A stretch of DNA of 64,000 bases from an uncultured Pelagibacteraceae bacterium (GTDB lineage: Bacteria; Pseudomonadota; Alphaproteobacteria; Pelagibacterales; Pelagibacteraceae). Positions within the stretch are counted from its first letter, which is position 1. Every line of letters begins with the position of its first letter. A program made the position numbers and the translations under genes. Of the stretch, positions 8,040-17,099 are shown in pieces. The notes beneath the pieces were generated by a model. The model did no database searches. It was not told the DNA's origin and saw only the letters and a list, made by a program, of their open reading frames with translations. The stretch is from the NCBI GenBank assembly GCA_902524115.1, contig CABZCA010000006.1:1-64000 (forward strand), written 5' to 3'.

Positions 8040-9824
8040 ATGACTAAAATGACAACAGAAGAAGCATTTATAAAAGTTCTTCAAATGCACGGTATTGAGC
8101 ACTCGTTTGGAATAATAGGATCAGCTTTTATGGCAATTTCCGATTTATTTCCCAAAGCAGGAATTACTTTTTGGGATGTTGCTCATGAAACTAATGGTGG
8201 CTTAATTGCAGATGGCTACACAAGAGCAACTGGAAAAATGTCAATGGTTATCGCTCAAAATGGGCCAGGAATAACCGGATTAGTCACACCAATTAAAACA
8301 GCTTATTGGAACCATACACCTTTATTGTTAGTTACTCCTCAAGCAGCAAATAAAACTATGGGTCAAGGTGGTTTTCAAGAGGTTGAGCAGATGAATTTAT
8401 TCAAAGATATGGTTTGCTACCAAGAAGAAGTGAGAGATCCATCTAGGATGGCAGAAGTATTAAATAGAGTAATAGAAAAAGCATTTAGAGGTTCGGCACC
8501 AGCTCAAATAAATGTACCAAGAGATTATTGGACACAAGTAATAGATATTGAGTTACCACCGATTGTAAGATTTGAGAGACAAGGTGGAGGAAAAGAAGCA
8601 ATTGAAAGAGCTGCAAAACTTTTATCTGGTGCAAAATTCCCAGTAATATTGTCTGGGGCAGGCGTAGTAATTGGTAATGCAATTGATGAATGTAAAAAAT
8701 TGGCTGAAAAATTAGATGCTCCAGTATGTAATGGATATCAACATAATGATAGTTTTCCAGGAAGTCATCCTTTAGCAGTGGGACCATTGGGATACAATGG
8801 ATCTAAAGCTGGCATGGAATTAATTTCAAAAGCAGATGTAGTTTTAGCATTAGGAACAAGATTAAACCCTTTTTCAACTTTACCTGGATACGGAATTGAT
8901 TATTGGCCAAAAGATGCAACAATTATTCAAGTAGATATGAATCCTGATAGAATTGGACTTACGAAAAAAGTAACAGTTGGAATTTGTGGTGATGCCAAGA
9001 TGGTTTCACAGCAAATCTTAGAGAAACTCTCTCCATCAGCAGGAGACAATGGTAGGGATGAGAGAAAAAATCTCATTCATCAAACAAAATCTGCGTGGCT
9101 ACAAACTCTAACAAGTTTAGACCATGAAGATGATGATCCAGGAACTGTTTGGAATAAAGAAGCTAGAGAAAGAGACTCTGATAGAATGTCACCGAGACAA
9201 GCTTGGAGAGCAATACAAGCAGGAATGCCTGATGATGTAATTATTTCAAGTGATATTGGAAATAATTGTGCAATTGGTAATGCATATCCAACTTTTGAAA
9301 AACCTAGAAAATATTTAGCACCAGGTTTGTTTGGTCCATGTGGTTATGGTTTTCCATCTATACTAGGAGCAAAAATAGGATGTCCTGATACACCTGTAAT
9401 TGGTTTTGCAGGCGATGGTGCATTTGGAATAAGTATGAATGAAATGAGCTCTTGTGCTAGAGAAGAATGGCCTGCAATTACAATGGTTATATTTAGAAAT
9501 TACCAATGGGGAGCAGAAAAGAGAAACTCTATTTTATGGTTTGATGATAATTTCATTGGAACAGAATTAGATCCTGAATTAAGTTACGCTAAAGTTGCGA
9601 ACGCATGTGGTTTAAAAGGTGTAGCAGTTAAAACTATGGAAGAAACAACCAAAGCAATCAAACAATCATGTGAAGATCAGAAAAAAGGAATTACAACATT
9701 TATTGAGGTTATTTTAAATCAGGAACTTGGTGAACCATTCAGAAGAGATGCAATGAAGAAACCAGTGCAAGTTGCCGGTATCAGTAAAAATGATATGAAA
9801 CCTCAAAAATCATTATCTGAGTAA
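8040..9824 (+). CDS. xsc: Sulfoacetaldehyde acetyltransferase
   Basis: A 594-residue thiamine-diphosphate enzyme, close to the usual Xsc length. The ThDP motif GDGAFGISMNEMSS begins near residue 458 and ends at an Asn about 28 residues on. The flanking YQWGAEKRN block is typical of Xsc rather than acetolactate synthase. Xsc converts sulfoacetaldehyde and phosphate to acetyl phosphate and sulfite, the common end step of taurine, isethionate and related C2 sulfonate degradation. A GAAAGG ribosome-binding site lies upstream. No taurine dehydrogenase or phosphotransacetylase gene is seen here. Confidence 0.93.
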   Translation: MTKMTTEEAFIKVLQMHGIEHSFGIIGSAFMAISDLFPKAGITFWDVAHETNGGLIADGYTRATGKMSMVIAQNGPGITGLVTPIKTAYWNHTPLLLVTPQAANKTMGQGGFQEVEQMNLFKDMVCYQEEVRDPSRMAEVLNRVIEKAFRGSAPAQINVPRDYWTQVIDIELPPIVRFERQGGGKEAIERAAKLLSGAKFPVILSGAGVVIGNAIDECKKLAEKLDAPVCNGYQHNDSFPGSHPLAVGPLGYNGSKAGMELISKADVVLALGTRLNPFSTLPGYGIDYWPKDATIIQVDMNPDRIGLTKKVTVGICGDAKMVSQQILEKLSPSAGDNGRDERKNLIHQTKSAWLQTLTSLDHEDDDPGTVWNKEARERDSDRMSPRQAWRAIQAGMPDDVIISSDIGNNCAIGNAYPTFEKPRKYLAPGLFGPCGYGFPSILGAKIGCPDTPVIGFAGDGAFGISMNEMSSCAREEWPAITMVIFRNYQWGAEKRNSILWFDDNFIGTELDPELSYAKVANACGLKGVAVKTMEETTKAIKQSCEDQKKGITTFIEVILNQELGEPFRRDAMKKPVQVAGISKNDMKPQKSLSE

Positions 9825-9874
9825 CATATTTTTTTACATATAAATTTGTATCTTTGTTGTTAATATTTATATGA

Positions 9875-11029
9875 ATGAATTTTTTGTTATTTTTAAAAAA
9901 GTTTGTAATAGTCTTAAGTATTTATTTATCTTTAGATATAATTTTTTTTTACTTTTTACCAATAGATTTAAAATCTAAATTATATAATAACAGAGCTCAC
10001 AGAATAAAATCTTTTTACTATCATCATGATCTAAGACCTATGGCGTCTTTTTATGATCATTGGGGTTATGAAAAATATCAAATATTTACAAACAATCTAG
10101 GATTTAAAGATAAAAGTAATAGGCAAATTAATTTTAAGAATAAAAATTTATTGTTTATAGGGGATTCATTTACAGAGGGTGTGGGTATTAAATATGAAGA
10201 TACATTTGTAGGTTTAATTGAAAGTAAATTGAAAGAAAAAAATGATAATATTGAAATTCTAAATGCTGGTGTGCAATCTTATTCAACAAGTATTTATTTA
10301 GCCAAAATTCATTATTTATTAAATATTAAAAAATTACCTATTACAGATATTGTAGTAGTTGTTTCTGGAGGAGACATATTTGATGATGCATATAAATATT
10401 TTAATGTCGATGAAAATTTTATATTAAATCATGTTGATCATAAAAATAAAATTGTAATTAACTTAATTAATTTTTTTAAATCTAATACTTTAATTTATCA
10501 AGTTATATCAAGAATAACTCCTCCAAAGGTAATACCTGGTCTAATAAAATCTTTATTTATTAAAAAAACCTCACTTAATTATAATGAAAAAGAAAATGAA
10601 TTATTAAAAATATCAAATGATGAAATCTCAAAAATGAGCTTTTTGTATCTTCAAGACTACAACTATTTATTTTCCAAAGATGAGTTTGATAAGTGGGGAA
10701 AAAATGCGATTGATAAATCTATAAATAATTTAAAAGAACTTTCTAAAATAGTAGAAAAGAAAAATATAAATCTCAATATTTTTTATCTTTACGAACCAGC
10801 AATCATTTTAAGAGAACCAGATATTGCAGTCTTAACTTACATAAAAGATAGTTTTAAAAGTTTAGAAACAAATAGCGTCAGTTTCTTTGAACTAAATGAT
10901 TATTTCAAAGGTTATAAGGATAAATATGAGGTTTATAAAAATTTATTTTTTATTAATGACATACATTTGAATAAAAAAGGAAATAAACTAGTTTTTGAAG
11001 AAATAATTAAAAAAATAAATTTTAAATAA
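9875..11029 (+). CDS. SGNH/GDSL-type hydrolase with N-terminal membrane anchor
   Basis: A 384-residue protein with one hydrophobic N-terminal segment. Near residue 90 it has the block I motif FIGDSFTEGVG with the presumed nucleophile Ser. Near the C-terminus NDIHLNKKGN supplies the Asp and His of the triad. Such anchored SGNH proteins often esterify or de-esterify cell-surface glycans. The substrate is unknown. Another ATG in a different frame begins four bases upstream and is not used. Confidence 0.75.
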   Translation: MNFLLFLKKFVIVLSIYLSLDIIFFYFLPIDLKSKLYNNRAHRIKSFYYHHDLRPMASFYDHWGYEKYQIFTNNLGFKDKSNRQINFKNKNLLFIGDSFTEGVGIKYEDTFVGLIESKLKEKNDNIEILNAGVQSYSTSIYLAKIHYLLNIKKLPITDIVVVVSGGDIFDDAYKYFNVDENFILNHVDHKNKIVINLINFFKSNTLIYQVISRITPPKVIPGLIKSLFIKKTSLNYNEKENELLKISNDEISKMSFLYLQDYNYLFSKDEFDKWGKNAIDKSINNLKELSKIVEKKNINLNIFYLYEPAIILREPDIAVLTYIKDSFKSLETNSVSFFELNDYFKGYKDKYEVYKNLFFINDIHLNKKGNKLVFEEIIKKINFK

Positions 11030-11087
11030 TAATTCTATTAACTTTTAATTTTAAAAATATATAGTAAATTTTCAGTTTGTATATTTT

Positions 11088-12089
11088 ATGGATGTAAAAT
11101 TAGATAAATGGTATCGACCAAAAATTGACAAGGAAGTTTTAAAAGAGCTTACAAGGAAATCTGATGCCAAAGGATTAATACACGTAAGTATTTATTTTGG
11201 TTTTCTCTCTCTAGTAGGCTATTTAGCCTATTTTACATGGGGAACTTGGTGGTCAGTATTTTGGTTTTATATATACGGAAATATTTTTTGCTTTTGTAAT
11301 CCTATTTGGCATGAGACAGGTCACAAAACTGCATTTCAGTCAAAGTTTTTAAATGAATTCTTTTATTATATCTCATGTTTTATGGCATACTTTGAGCCTA
11401 CAAGATGGAGATTTACCCATTTTGTTCATCACGGAAATACATATTCAACTAAAAATCCTTATGATCATGAAATTGAATATGACAACAATTTAAAAGACAC
11501 CCCTAAAAAACTAATAATGAATTTAATCCCTTTTGGTGAGTTATTATTTTTTAAAAAAAGTATAGCTTTTGAAGTTATTAAACATGCTTTTGGCGTAAAA
11601 ACTAAAGTTATGATTGATAGTATTCCTGAAAATGCAAGACCAAGAGCTATTTTGATTTCAAGAATTTATGTAGGTATTTGGCTATCTATAATTATCTGGT
11701 CTCTATTGATATCTTCATGCTTGCCGGTGTTGTATCTTTTGTTACCTCATTATTACGGAAAAGGATTACATAAATTTGTTGCTTTTACACAACACGCCGG
11801 TTTAGCGAGAAATGTTAAAGATCATAGATTGTCAGCAAGAGATATGAAATTAAATCCAATACTAAGCTTTTTATATTGGAAAATGGAGTATCATTGTGTG
11901 CATCATATGTTCCCAACGGTTCCAGCTTATAATTTAGAAAAATTACATTCCCATTTAAAAGATCAGTTACCACAAATTAAAAATGGATTATTTGATACAT
12001 ATAAAGAGATAATACCTGCTTTAAAAAAACAAAGAAATGAACCTGATTATCATTTAGATATTTCTTTACCAGAACAACAAGCCTCTTAA
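11088..12089 (+). CDS. Membrane fatty acid desaturase family protein
   Basis: A 333-residue membrane protein with the three di-iron histidine boxes of acyl-lipid desaturases and hydroxylases: HETGH near residue 70, HFVHHG near 110 and HCVHH near 265, separated by hydrophobic hairpins. It probably introduces a double bond or hydroxyl group into an acyl chain at the inner membrane. The stop overlaps the next small gene as TAATG. Confidence 0.85.
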   Translation: MDVKLDKWYRPKIDKEVLKELTRKSDAKGLIHVSIYFGFLSLVGYLAYFTWGTWWSVFWFYIYGNIFCFCNPIWHETGHKTAFQSKFLNEFFYYISCFMAYFEPTRWRFTHFVHHGNTYSTKNPYDHEIEYDNNLKDTPKKLIMNLIPFGELLFFKKSIAFEVIKHAFGVKTKVMIDSIPENARPRAILISRIYVGIWLSIIIWSLLISSCLPVLYLLLPHYYGKGLHKFVAFTQHAGLARNVKDHRLSARDMKLNPILSFLYWKMEYHCVHHMFPTVPAYNLEKLHSHLKDQLPQIKNGLFDTYKEIIPALKKQRNEPDYHLDISLPEQQAS

Positions 12090-12280
12090 TGTATAAAAAT
12101 TATAAATTACTTTTATTTCTAGGAGCTGCAGCAATATTTCTTTATATTAGCGTTGGAAAATATGAGGAATTTAGTCTTCAAAAATCTATTTCTGCATGCA
12201 CGATCGCAAAAAGTAAATTAAAAAAAGAAATTTCACCTCAAGAAGCAAGAATTATTTGTGAGAAAGAAATCAAAAATTAA
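12089..12280 (+). CDS. Small membrane-anchored hypothetical protein
   Basis: A 63-residue protein translationally coupled to the desaturase by a one-base TAATG overlap. An N-terminal hydrophobic segment (LLLFLGAAAIFLYISV) is followed by a short lysine-rich tail with two cysteines (ACTIAK and IICEKE). No family recognised. It may be an accessory subunit of the desaturase, which is only inference from the overlap. Confidence 0.6.
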   Translation: MYKNYKLLLFLGAAAIFLYISVGKYEEFSLQKSISACTIAKSKLKKEISPQEARIICEKEIKN

Positions 12281-12317
12281 TGAGTAAAGAGTTATTAAAA
12301 TATCTAAAAGAAATTTT

Positions 12318-13583
12318 TTAAAGTAGATTTGGTAACCAAGTTGAAAATATTGGGAATAATATCATTAATATCCCATAAATAATCCCAACTATTGTAAATA
12401 AAGGAACCTCTTTAAAAGCATTAGCAGGGTTCTCCTTTATTACACCAGCTGCAGTATATATTCCCACACAAACAGGTGGAGTAATCATTCCAATACCAGC
12501 AAAAGCAACAAAGACTACGTATAAATGAAGCAAACTTTGATCAAAAGATAATGTTAAAGCTGCAAAAATTGGAACTGTTAAATAAAATACTGGAACAATT
12601 TCAATAAAAGTCCCAAGAACTAAACATATTATACCTAGCATAGCCCAGAATAAATTTACACTTGCGCCCATATCAGTAAAGTAAGTAATAATTTTTTGAG
12701 GTGCTTGAGTATAAGTAAGAACAACACTTAAAAAAGTTGCAGTTGCAATAATTGAAAATATAACAGCAGTAATTATAGCTGTATCCTTCAAACAACTTAA
12801 TAGAGATGAAAATGTTAATTCTCTATAAATTAAAAACCCTATTGCCACAGCATAAACCCCTGCAATTGCTGCGGACTCTGATGGTGTTAAAAAACCTGCA
12901 TATATTCCACCTAAGATTATAATTGGAGTTATTAAAGCCGGAAGTGCTGCAACAAAAGAACTTAATCTTTCTTTAAGAGTCGCCTTTTTATCTGCTCTTA
13001 TATGTCTACACTTAAATAAAACTAATAGAACCATTAAAATTAGAAGAATAATTCCTGGTATCACACCAGCAGCAAATGTTTTCGATACAGGGACGTATGT
13101 AAGTGCACTAAATAAAATAGCAGCATTTGAAGGAGGGATTAAAGCCTCAAGTAATGCTGCTGATGCAGCCAATACAACAACAAAAGGTGTAGGATAGCCT
13201 TGCTCAATCATTTTTGGCATCATGATTGTTCCAACTGCAGTAATTGCAGCTAATATTGATCCACAGAATGCTGCAAAGAAACCCATCGCTATAACCATTG
13301 CAACACCCAAACCTCCTGGCCAATGTCCCACCAAAGTTGTTGCAAATTTTACAAGTCTAAGTGCTGCACCACCTTTAAGCATCGCCATACCACTGAATAT
13401 AAATAACGGTACAGCTATAAGGACATGTTTTGTTAGAGCTCCAAAAGATACTTGAATTAAAACCGACCAAGGAAGATTTAGTCCACCAATAGCAGCCATA
13501 GAACTACCTAAACCAAATACTAAAAAAATTGGAACAGAAATTATTAAAGCTACTAGAGATAATATGGATGCTAATACAAACAT
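12318..13583 (-). CDS. TRAP transporter large permease (DctM family)
   Basis: A 421-residue polytopic membrane protein of the DctM family with about a dozen hydrophobic segments and the conserved FGGxxx-like and IPPSNAAILFS loop typical of TRAP large subunits. It imports an organic anion using a sodium or proton gradient. Its start abuts the stop of the small subunit gene. This is the last gene of a dctP-dctQ-dctM operon. The substrate cannot be told from the sequence. Confidence 0.92.
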   Translation of the reverse strand: MFVLASILSLVALIISVPIFLVFGLGSSMAAIGGLNLPWSVLIQVSFGALTKHVLIAVPLFIFSGMAMLKGGAALRLVKFATTLVGHWPGGLGVAMVIAMGFFAAFCGSILAAITAVGTIMMPKMIEQGYPTPFVVVLAASAALLEALIPPSNAAILFSALTYVPVSKTFAAGVIPGIILLILMVLLVLFKCRHIRADKKATLKERLSSFVAALPALITPIIILGGIYAGFLTPSESAAIAGVYAVAIGFLIYRELTFSSLLSCLKDTAIITAVIFSIIATATFLSVVLTYTQAPQKIITYFTDMGASVNLFWAMLGIICLVLGTFIEIVPVFYLTVPIFAALTLSFDQSLLHLYVVFVAFAGIGMITPPVCVGIYTAAGVIKENPANAFKEVPLFTIVGIIYGILMILFPIFSTWLPNLL

Positions 13584-14075
13584 TTAATTATTTATTAAAT
13601 TTAAAATGTTATCAAACAATAACTCTAATGAGGTTAGAGCTAATATTAAGAAACCAACAGGGAATGCTAAAAACATCCACCATATAGGTATACTAATTTC
13701 AATTTCCATGACTTGACCTAAATTGAAATACATGATTGTTGCATCAAGACCAGCTTTAAAAAATATACAAGCAGATATAAGTGCAACTATATTTACAATT
13801 AAAAACAATATTTCTTTATTCTTTTTTGATAATAAAGGAGTCAAAAAATCAACTTTTATGTGTTGTCCTTTTTTTAAAAGAGGTCCTAATAATGGAAATA
13901 CTAACCAACTTACTAAAACAGGTGGTAATTCTATAAACCAAGCAAATCCAGTCCCAGTTATGAAACGTGTGGCTGCACTTAAAAATAAAGCAGCAACCAT
14001 AATAAAAATGATTAACATTGCGAGAGCTAATGCAGCCGAAGCTAAATAATTATTAACTGCTCGCAATGCTTTCAT
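13584..14075 (-). CDS. TRAP transporter small permease (DctQ family)
   Basis: A 163-residue protein with four hydrophobic helices, the standard DctQ layout. It lies between the dctP and dctM genes of the same operon. The start is preceded by ATCTAAAAAA, with no Shine-Dalgarno sequence. A hairpin overlaps the end of dctP just before this start. Confidence 0.9.
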   Translation of the reverse strand: MKALRAVNNYLASAALALAMLIIFIMVAALFLSAATRFITGTGFAWFIELPPVLVSWLVFPLLGPLLKKGQHIKVDFLTPLLSKKNKEILFLIVNIVALISACIFFKAGLDATIMYFNLGQVMEIEISIPIWWMFLAFPVGFLILALTSLELLFDNILNLINN

Positions 14076-14085
14076 TTTTTTAGAT

Positions 14086-14119
14086 TACGCAAAAACTTAT
14101 TCTAATTATTATTTGCGTA
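14086..14119 (-). promoter_or_regulatory. Intercistronic hairpin at the dctP/dctQ junction
   Basis: On the minus strand TACGCAAA (14119-14112) pairs perfectly with TTTGCGTA (14093-14086) across an 18-nt loop. The 5' arm lies in the last codons of dctP, and the loop contains the dctP stop codon. The 3' arm ends 10 nt before the dctQ ATG. No U-run follows, so it is more likely a processing, stability or translation element than a terminator. The stem is modest. Confidence 0.45.
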
Positions 14120-15118
14120 CTCTTGCGCTGCTTTTAAAGCATCAGCATCAATCATTTTAGCCATTGCAGGCATAACTTTATCTTTCATTAACTTATCAAA
14201 TTTTGCTTTCTCAGTTCCTGAAAGTGTTGTTACTACACCGCCTCTGTCTTGGAATTCTTTAAGAACAGTTTCACCATGATCCATAATTCTGTCTGTTGAA
14301 AGTGTTCCCACTTCTTTACCAACATCCATTATTATTTTCTGTAAATCAGCAGGTAAACTATTAAACCAAGTAGAGTTAGCCATTATGTATGCATCTGCGT
14401 AGTATTGGTAAGGTTTTTGAGCATATTTTAAAAATTCCCACCAACTGTATGCTTTTATGCTTCCTGGAGGACTATTTATCGTGTCAATCATTCCAGACTG
14501 CAAAGCATTATATACTTCTCCAGTTTTTAAAGATACACGGTTTGCTCCAAGTGCGTCCCACATAGGTTCTTCACTTTTAAGCAGTCTTCTAGCTTTAAGA
14601 CCTTTCATAGCATCAATACCTGTTAATTCTCGCGCACTTGAAATTGACATTACAGGTCCAACAGGATTGTACATAACTAAAGTTGAATTTGTTTTTTTGG
14701 TTAATTCACCCCAAATTTCTTTTCCTGCTGAAGAATTTTGAAAAAAACCTCTTTGTTGTTTCCAAGAATTAAACAGTCCCGGAAAAGATGCAACATTAAA
14801 GTTCTTATTAATTGGTGGAAAACTTACGACACCAACAATTCCTCCTAATTCAACAGCTCCTGAAGTTACGGCACCCATTACTTCTCTAATTCCGAAAAGT
14901 TGTTTAGATGGATATACCTCGATTTTAAGTTTTCCATTTGCTCTTTTATTTACTTCATCTGCAAAAATTTGAGCATGCTTTGCACTATGATGTTTTGGAC
15001 TCCAATGAACAGATAGACGTCCAACAATCTCAGCAAAAGCTGCAGTTGAAGAAATTACAAATGAAATAATTAAGAAAAAGCTAACTAAACTTTTTGATAA
15101 TATTTTTATTTTATTCAT
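14102..15118 (-). CDS. TRAP transporter substrate-binding protein (DctP family)
   Basis: A 338-residue periplasmic protein with a Sec signal peptide (hydrophobic core ending near ...STAAFA) and the DctP fold: an early conserved HxxxxHAQ region, MKGLKARRL near the middle and the NALQSGMIDTINSP segment that holds the carboxylate-binding site. It is first in a dctPQM operon and has a strong AAAGGAGAGGG ribosome-binding site. It captures a carboxylate or sulfonate anion in the periplasm; the identity is unknown. Confidence 0.92.
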   Translation of the reverse strand: MNKIKILSKSLVSFFLIISFVISSTAAFAEIVGRLSVHWSPKHHSAKHAQIFADEVNKRANGKLKIEVYPSKQLFGIREVMGAVTSGAVELGGIVGVVSFPPINKNFNVASFPGLFNSWKQQRGFFQNSSAGKEIWGELTKKTNSTLVMYNPVGPVMSISSARELTGIDAMKGLKARRLLKSEEPMWDALGANRVSLKTGEVYNALQSGMIDTINSPPGSIKAYSWWEFLKYAQKPYQYYADAYIMANSTWFNSLPADLQKIIMDVGKEVGTLSTDRIMDHGETVLKEFQDRGGVVTTLSGTEKAKFDKLMKDKVMPAMAKMIDADALKAAQEYANNN

Positions 15119-15230
15119 ATTTTCCCTCTCCTTTTTTAAATAATCTTATTATTTTGAGTCAATTAAAACAATCAAAATAACACTGCTTAAATTTGAATAA
15201 TAAGGTCTAAATGTTATATTAATTGAAACT

Positions 15231-15689
15231 ATGATTTATAAATTATCAAAAAGCCTTTTTGTGCTTTTTTTCCTGATTTTATTTTCAAATTATTCTTACA
15301 GCGAGACTAAAATAGACGAAGCTGTTGACAAAACTACAGATTTTTTAAAGTCTGTTTCAAAAAGAGGACTAAACAAAAATCAAACAGCTGAATTTTTAAA
15401 TAATTATGCAATTACTTTAAAAGATGAGAGAACAGATGGAGAAATTACCTATATTTTTGATAGTGAAAATTACAAGAGATATAAAGATGGGAAAGTCATA
15501 TCCAAAGATGGCTGGAGATTTTCAAAATTAGGAGCCTTAAGATTATTTAACGGTGATGTAAAACTGACTTGGAAAATAAAAATCGGCAAAGAGAATTTAA
15601 TGGTTATTAAAACAAAATTTCAACCAATTGGAAAAGAATATCCTTTTACATACAAACAAAAAAAACTATTTTTTGATGAAATCCAATGA
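15231..15689 (+). CDS. Secreted hypothetical protein
   Basis: A 152-residue protein with a clear signal peptide (lysine followed by LFVLFFLILFSNYSYS). The mature part is charged, without cysteines or a motif I can name. Its last codons overlap the start of the next small membrane protein by 4 nt, so the two are probably co-translated. Confidence 0.65.
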   Translation: MIYKLSKSLFVLFFLILFSNYSYSETKIDEAVDKTTDFLKSVSKRGLNKNQTAEFLNNYAITLKDERTDGEITYIFDSENYKRYKDGKVISKDGWRFSKLGALRLFNGDVKLTWKIKIGKENLMVIKTKFQPIGKEYPFTYKQKKLFFDEIQ

Positions 15690-15868
15690 ACCCAACTGAT
15701 ATTCTACTAAGTATTGCAATCGTTGGAATATACACAATTATTTATGTTTATTTGAAATCTAAATATGATGATAATAAAACAATCATAAAATTATTCGTGA
15801 TTGGCTTCATTTACTCAACAATAATTACTGGTATTCTTTATTATTTAATAAAATTTATAGCTTCTTAA
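15686..15868 (+). CDS. Small two-span membrane protein
   Basis: A 60-residue protein with two hydrophobic segments separated by a short charged loop (KSKYDDNKT). It starts within the end of the preceding secreted-protein gene (ATGA-type overlap), which supports translation. No family recognised. Confidence 0.55.
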   Translation: MNPTDILLSIAIVGIYTIIYVYLKSKYDDNKTIIKLFVIGFIYSTIITGILYYLIKFIAS

Positions 15869-15877
15869 AAAGTTTAT

Positions 15878-16564
15878 ATGAGACATAAATTGAAATTAAT
15901 TTATTTCAAAATGAGAGCACTAGCAGAAGCTCCTCGCTTATTATTTCATTACACAAATATTGAATATGAAGATCTTATGTCATGGGATTATTATGATAAG
16001 GAATGGTCAGAGGTAAAACCTAATATCCCATTTAAACAATTACCCATGTTAGTTATAGATAAGAAGCATGAGATTTGTCAAAGCTTGGCAATTATGACAT
16101 TTGTTGAAAATTTAGCAGGCATTAATATTACTGATCCAATATTAAATGCTAAAGCAAATGCTATCATGCAGAGTGCACAGGAACTTTTTATGCCTCTTAA
16201 CCCAACAGTAAATTTTGCAATAGGTGAGAAATTTATAAAGAAAAAAGATGACATGATGCCATTTTTATTGTCAAGATTTGAAGATCTTGAAAAAGCCATG
16301 AAGAATAATGATAAAAAATTTTTTATCTATGATGAGCCTAGAGCATGTGATTTTGTTGCGTTTCATCATTTAGATTTATCTAAAATGCTTGATCCCTCAA
16401 TAATAAAAAAATTTCCTAGGTTAGAAAAATTTCTGGAGGACATAATGTCTATCGAAAGTATTAAATCTTATTTGGATAAACGTCCTGAATTGATTGATGT
16501 AAGTGTTGAACCAAAATTAGTTATTGATGGGGTTCCACACTCAACAGGAGTTAAAAAAACCTAA
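15878..16564 (+). CDS. Glutathione S-transferase family protein
   Basis: A 228-residue protein with a thioredoxin-fold N-terminal domain. It shows the sigma-class-like pattern KLIYFKMRALAEAPRLL followed by PFKQLPMLVID, whose cis-Pro binds glutathione, then ICQSLAIMTF. A helical C-terminal domain follows. It probably conjugates glutathione to electrophiles or acts as a glutathione-dependent isomerase. A Tyr (YF near residue 10) sits where the catalytic hydroxyl is expected. Confidence 0.82.
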   Translation: MRHKLKLIYFKMRALAEAPRLLFHYTNIEYEDLMSWDYYDKEWSEVKPNIPFKQLPMLVIDKKHEICQSLAIMTFVENLAGINITDPILNAKANAIMQSAQELFMPLNPTVNFAIGEKFIKKKDDMMPFLLSRFEDLEKAMKNNDKKFFIYDEPRACDFVAFHHLDLSKMLDPSIIKKFPRLEKFLEDIMSIESIKSYLDKRPELIDVSVEPKLVIDGVPHSTGVKKT

Positions 16565-16578
16565 TTATTAATAGTTGA

Positions 16579-16606
16579 TTGCGTTATAGAAAATTTCTAT
16601 TATAAC
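16579..16606 (+). promoter_or_regulatory. Promoter upstream of the truncated tRNA-Met copy
   Basis: TTGCGT (16579-16584), a 16-nt spacer and TATAAC (16601-16606) lie 15 nt before the tRNA 5' end, the expected geometry for a tRNA promoter. Because the tRNA copy behind it has lost its 3' part, this promoter now points into the three genes at 16754-17765. Confidence 0.55.
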
Positions 16607-16620
16607 TTTCAGGAATTTAT

Positions 16621-16682
16621 GGCGGGGTAGCTCAGTTGGTTAGAGCGCGGGACTCATAAGCCCGAGGTCAGTGGTTCGATCC
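16621..16682 (+). pseudogene. 3'-truncated tRNA-Met copy (left direct repeat)
   Basis: These 62 nt are identical to nucleotides 1-62 of the intact tRNA-Met at 17920, from the mature 5' end through the T-loop, including the CAT anticodon. After 16682 the sequence diverges to TCTAGATTTCC. The T-stem 3' strand and the acceptor 3' strand are therefore lost and no CCA end can form. The perfect identity of the rest implies a recent event or continuing exchange with the intact copy. Confidence 0.9.
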
Positions 16683-16720
16683 TCTAGATTTCCTAATTAA
16701 TTTAAGCAAACATAAATATT

Positions 16721-16737
16721 GGTCCAGTGGTGGTCCA
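16721..16737 (+). repeat. GGTCCA repeat cluster inside the left end
   Basis: Two GGTCCA hexamers start at 16721 and 16732, spaced exactly 11 bp (about one helical turn). The same motif and spacing recur near the right end. The pattern resembles arm-type binding sites of tyrosine recombinases; this function is inferred. Confidence 0.5.
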
Positions 16738-16753
16738 TTGATATGATAGTTTT

Positions 16754-17092
16754 ATGAGAAAAATTTTAGGAATTATAGTTCTGAGTTTCTTATGTAATGT
16801 GAATACAAACGCAGAAATAATAAAATTGATTTGTATTGATCCAAAAGAAAGAGACTTTATAGTTCAAATTCCAAATGAGGGTATCATCGCACAAATACAA
16901 GGTCAGATAGTCGGATTACAAAGAACCGAGGACCATTATTTCCTAGAACACTATGAAAAAAAAGGTGTAAAAAATGATATTTTTTTTTCAATTAATAGAT
17001 CAACAGGAAAATTTGAAGGACTTTGGCAAATTGGATCTATTAAAGGTTTTTATTCTGGATACTGCAAATTAAAACCAAAAAATAAATTTTAA
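16754..17092 (+). CDS. Secreted orphan protein, first cargo gene of the tRNA-Met element
   Basis: A 112-residue protein with a signal peptide ending near ...NTNA, and a small mature domain containing two cysteines (one near the start, ICID, and one near the end, GYCKLK), which could form a disulfide. No family recognised. It is the first gene behind the old tRNA promoter and is followed 7 nt later by the next cargo gene. Confidence 0.6.
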   Translation: MRKILGIIVLSFLCNVNTNAEIIKLICIDPKERDFIVQIPNEGIIAQIQGQIVGLQRTEDHYFLEHYEKKGVKNDIFFSINRSTGKFEGLWQIGSIKGFYSGYCKLKPKNKF

Positions 17093-17099
17093 TAATTTT

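Noticed and set aside
12280-12321. 13-codon ATG frame after the desaturase accessory gene
   Set aside because: Too short to support and runs into the convergent TRAP gene.
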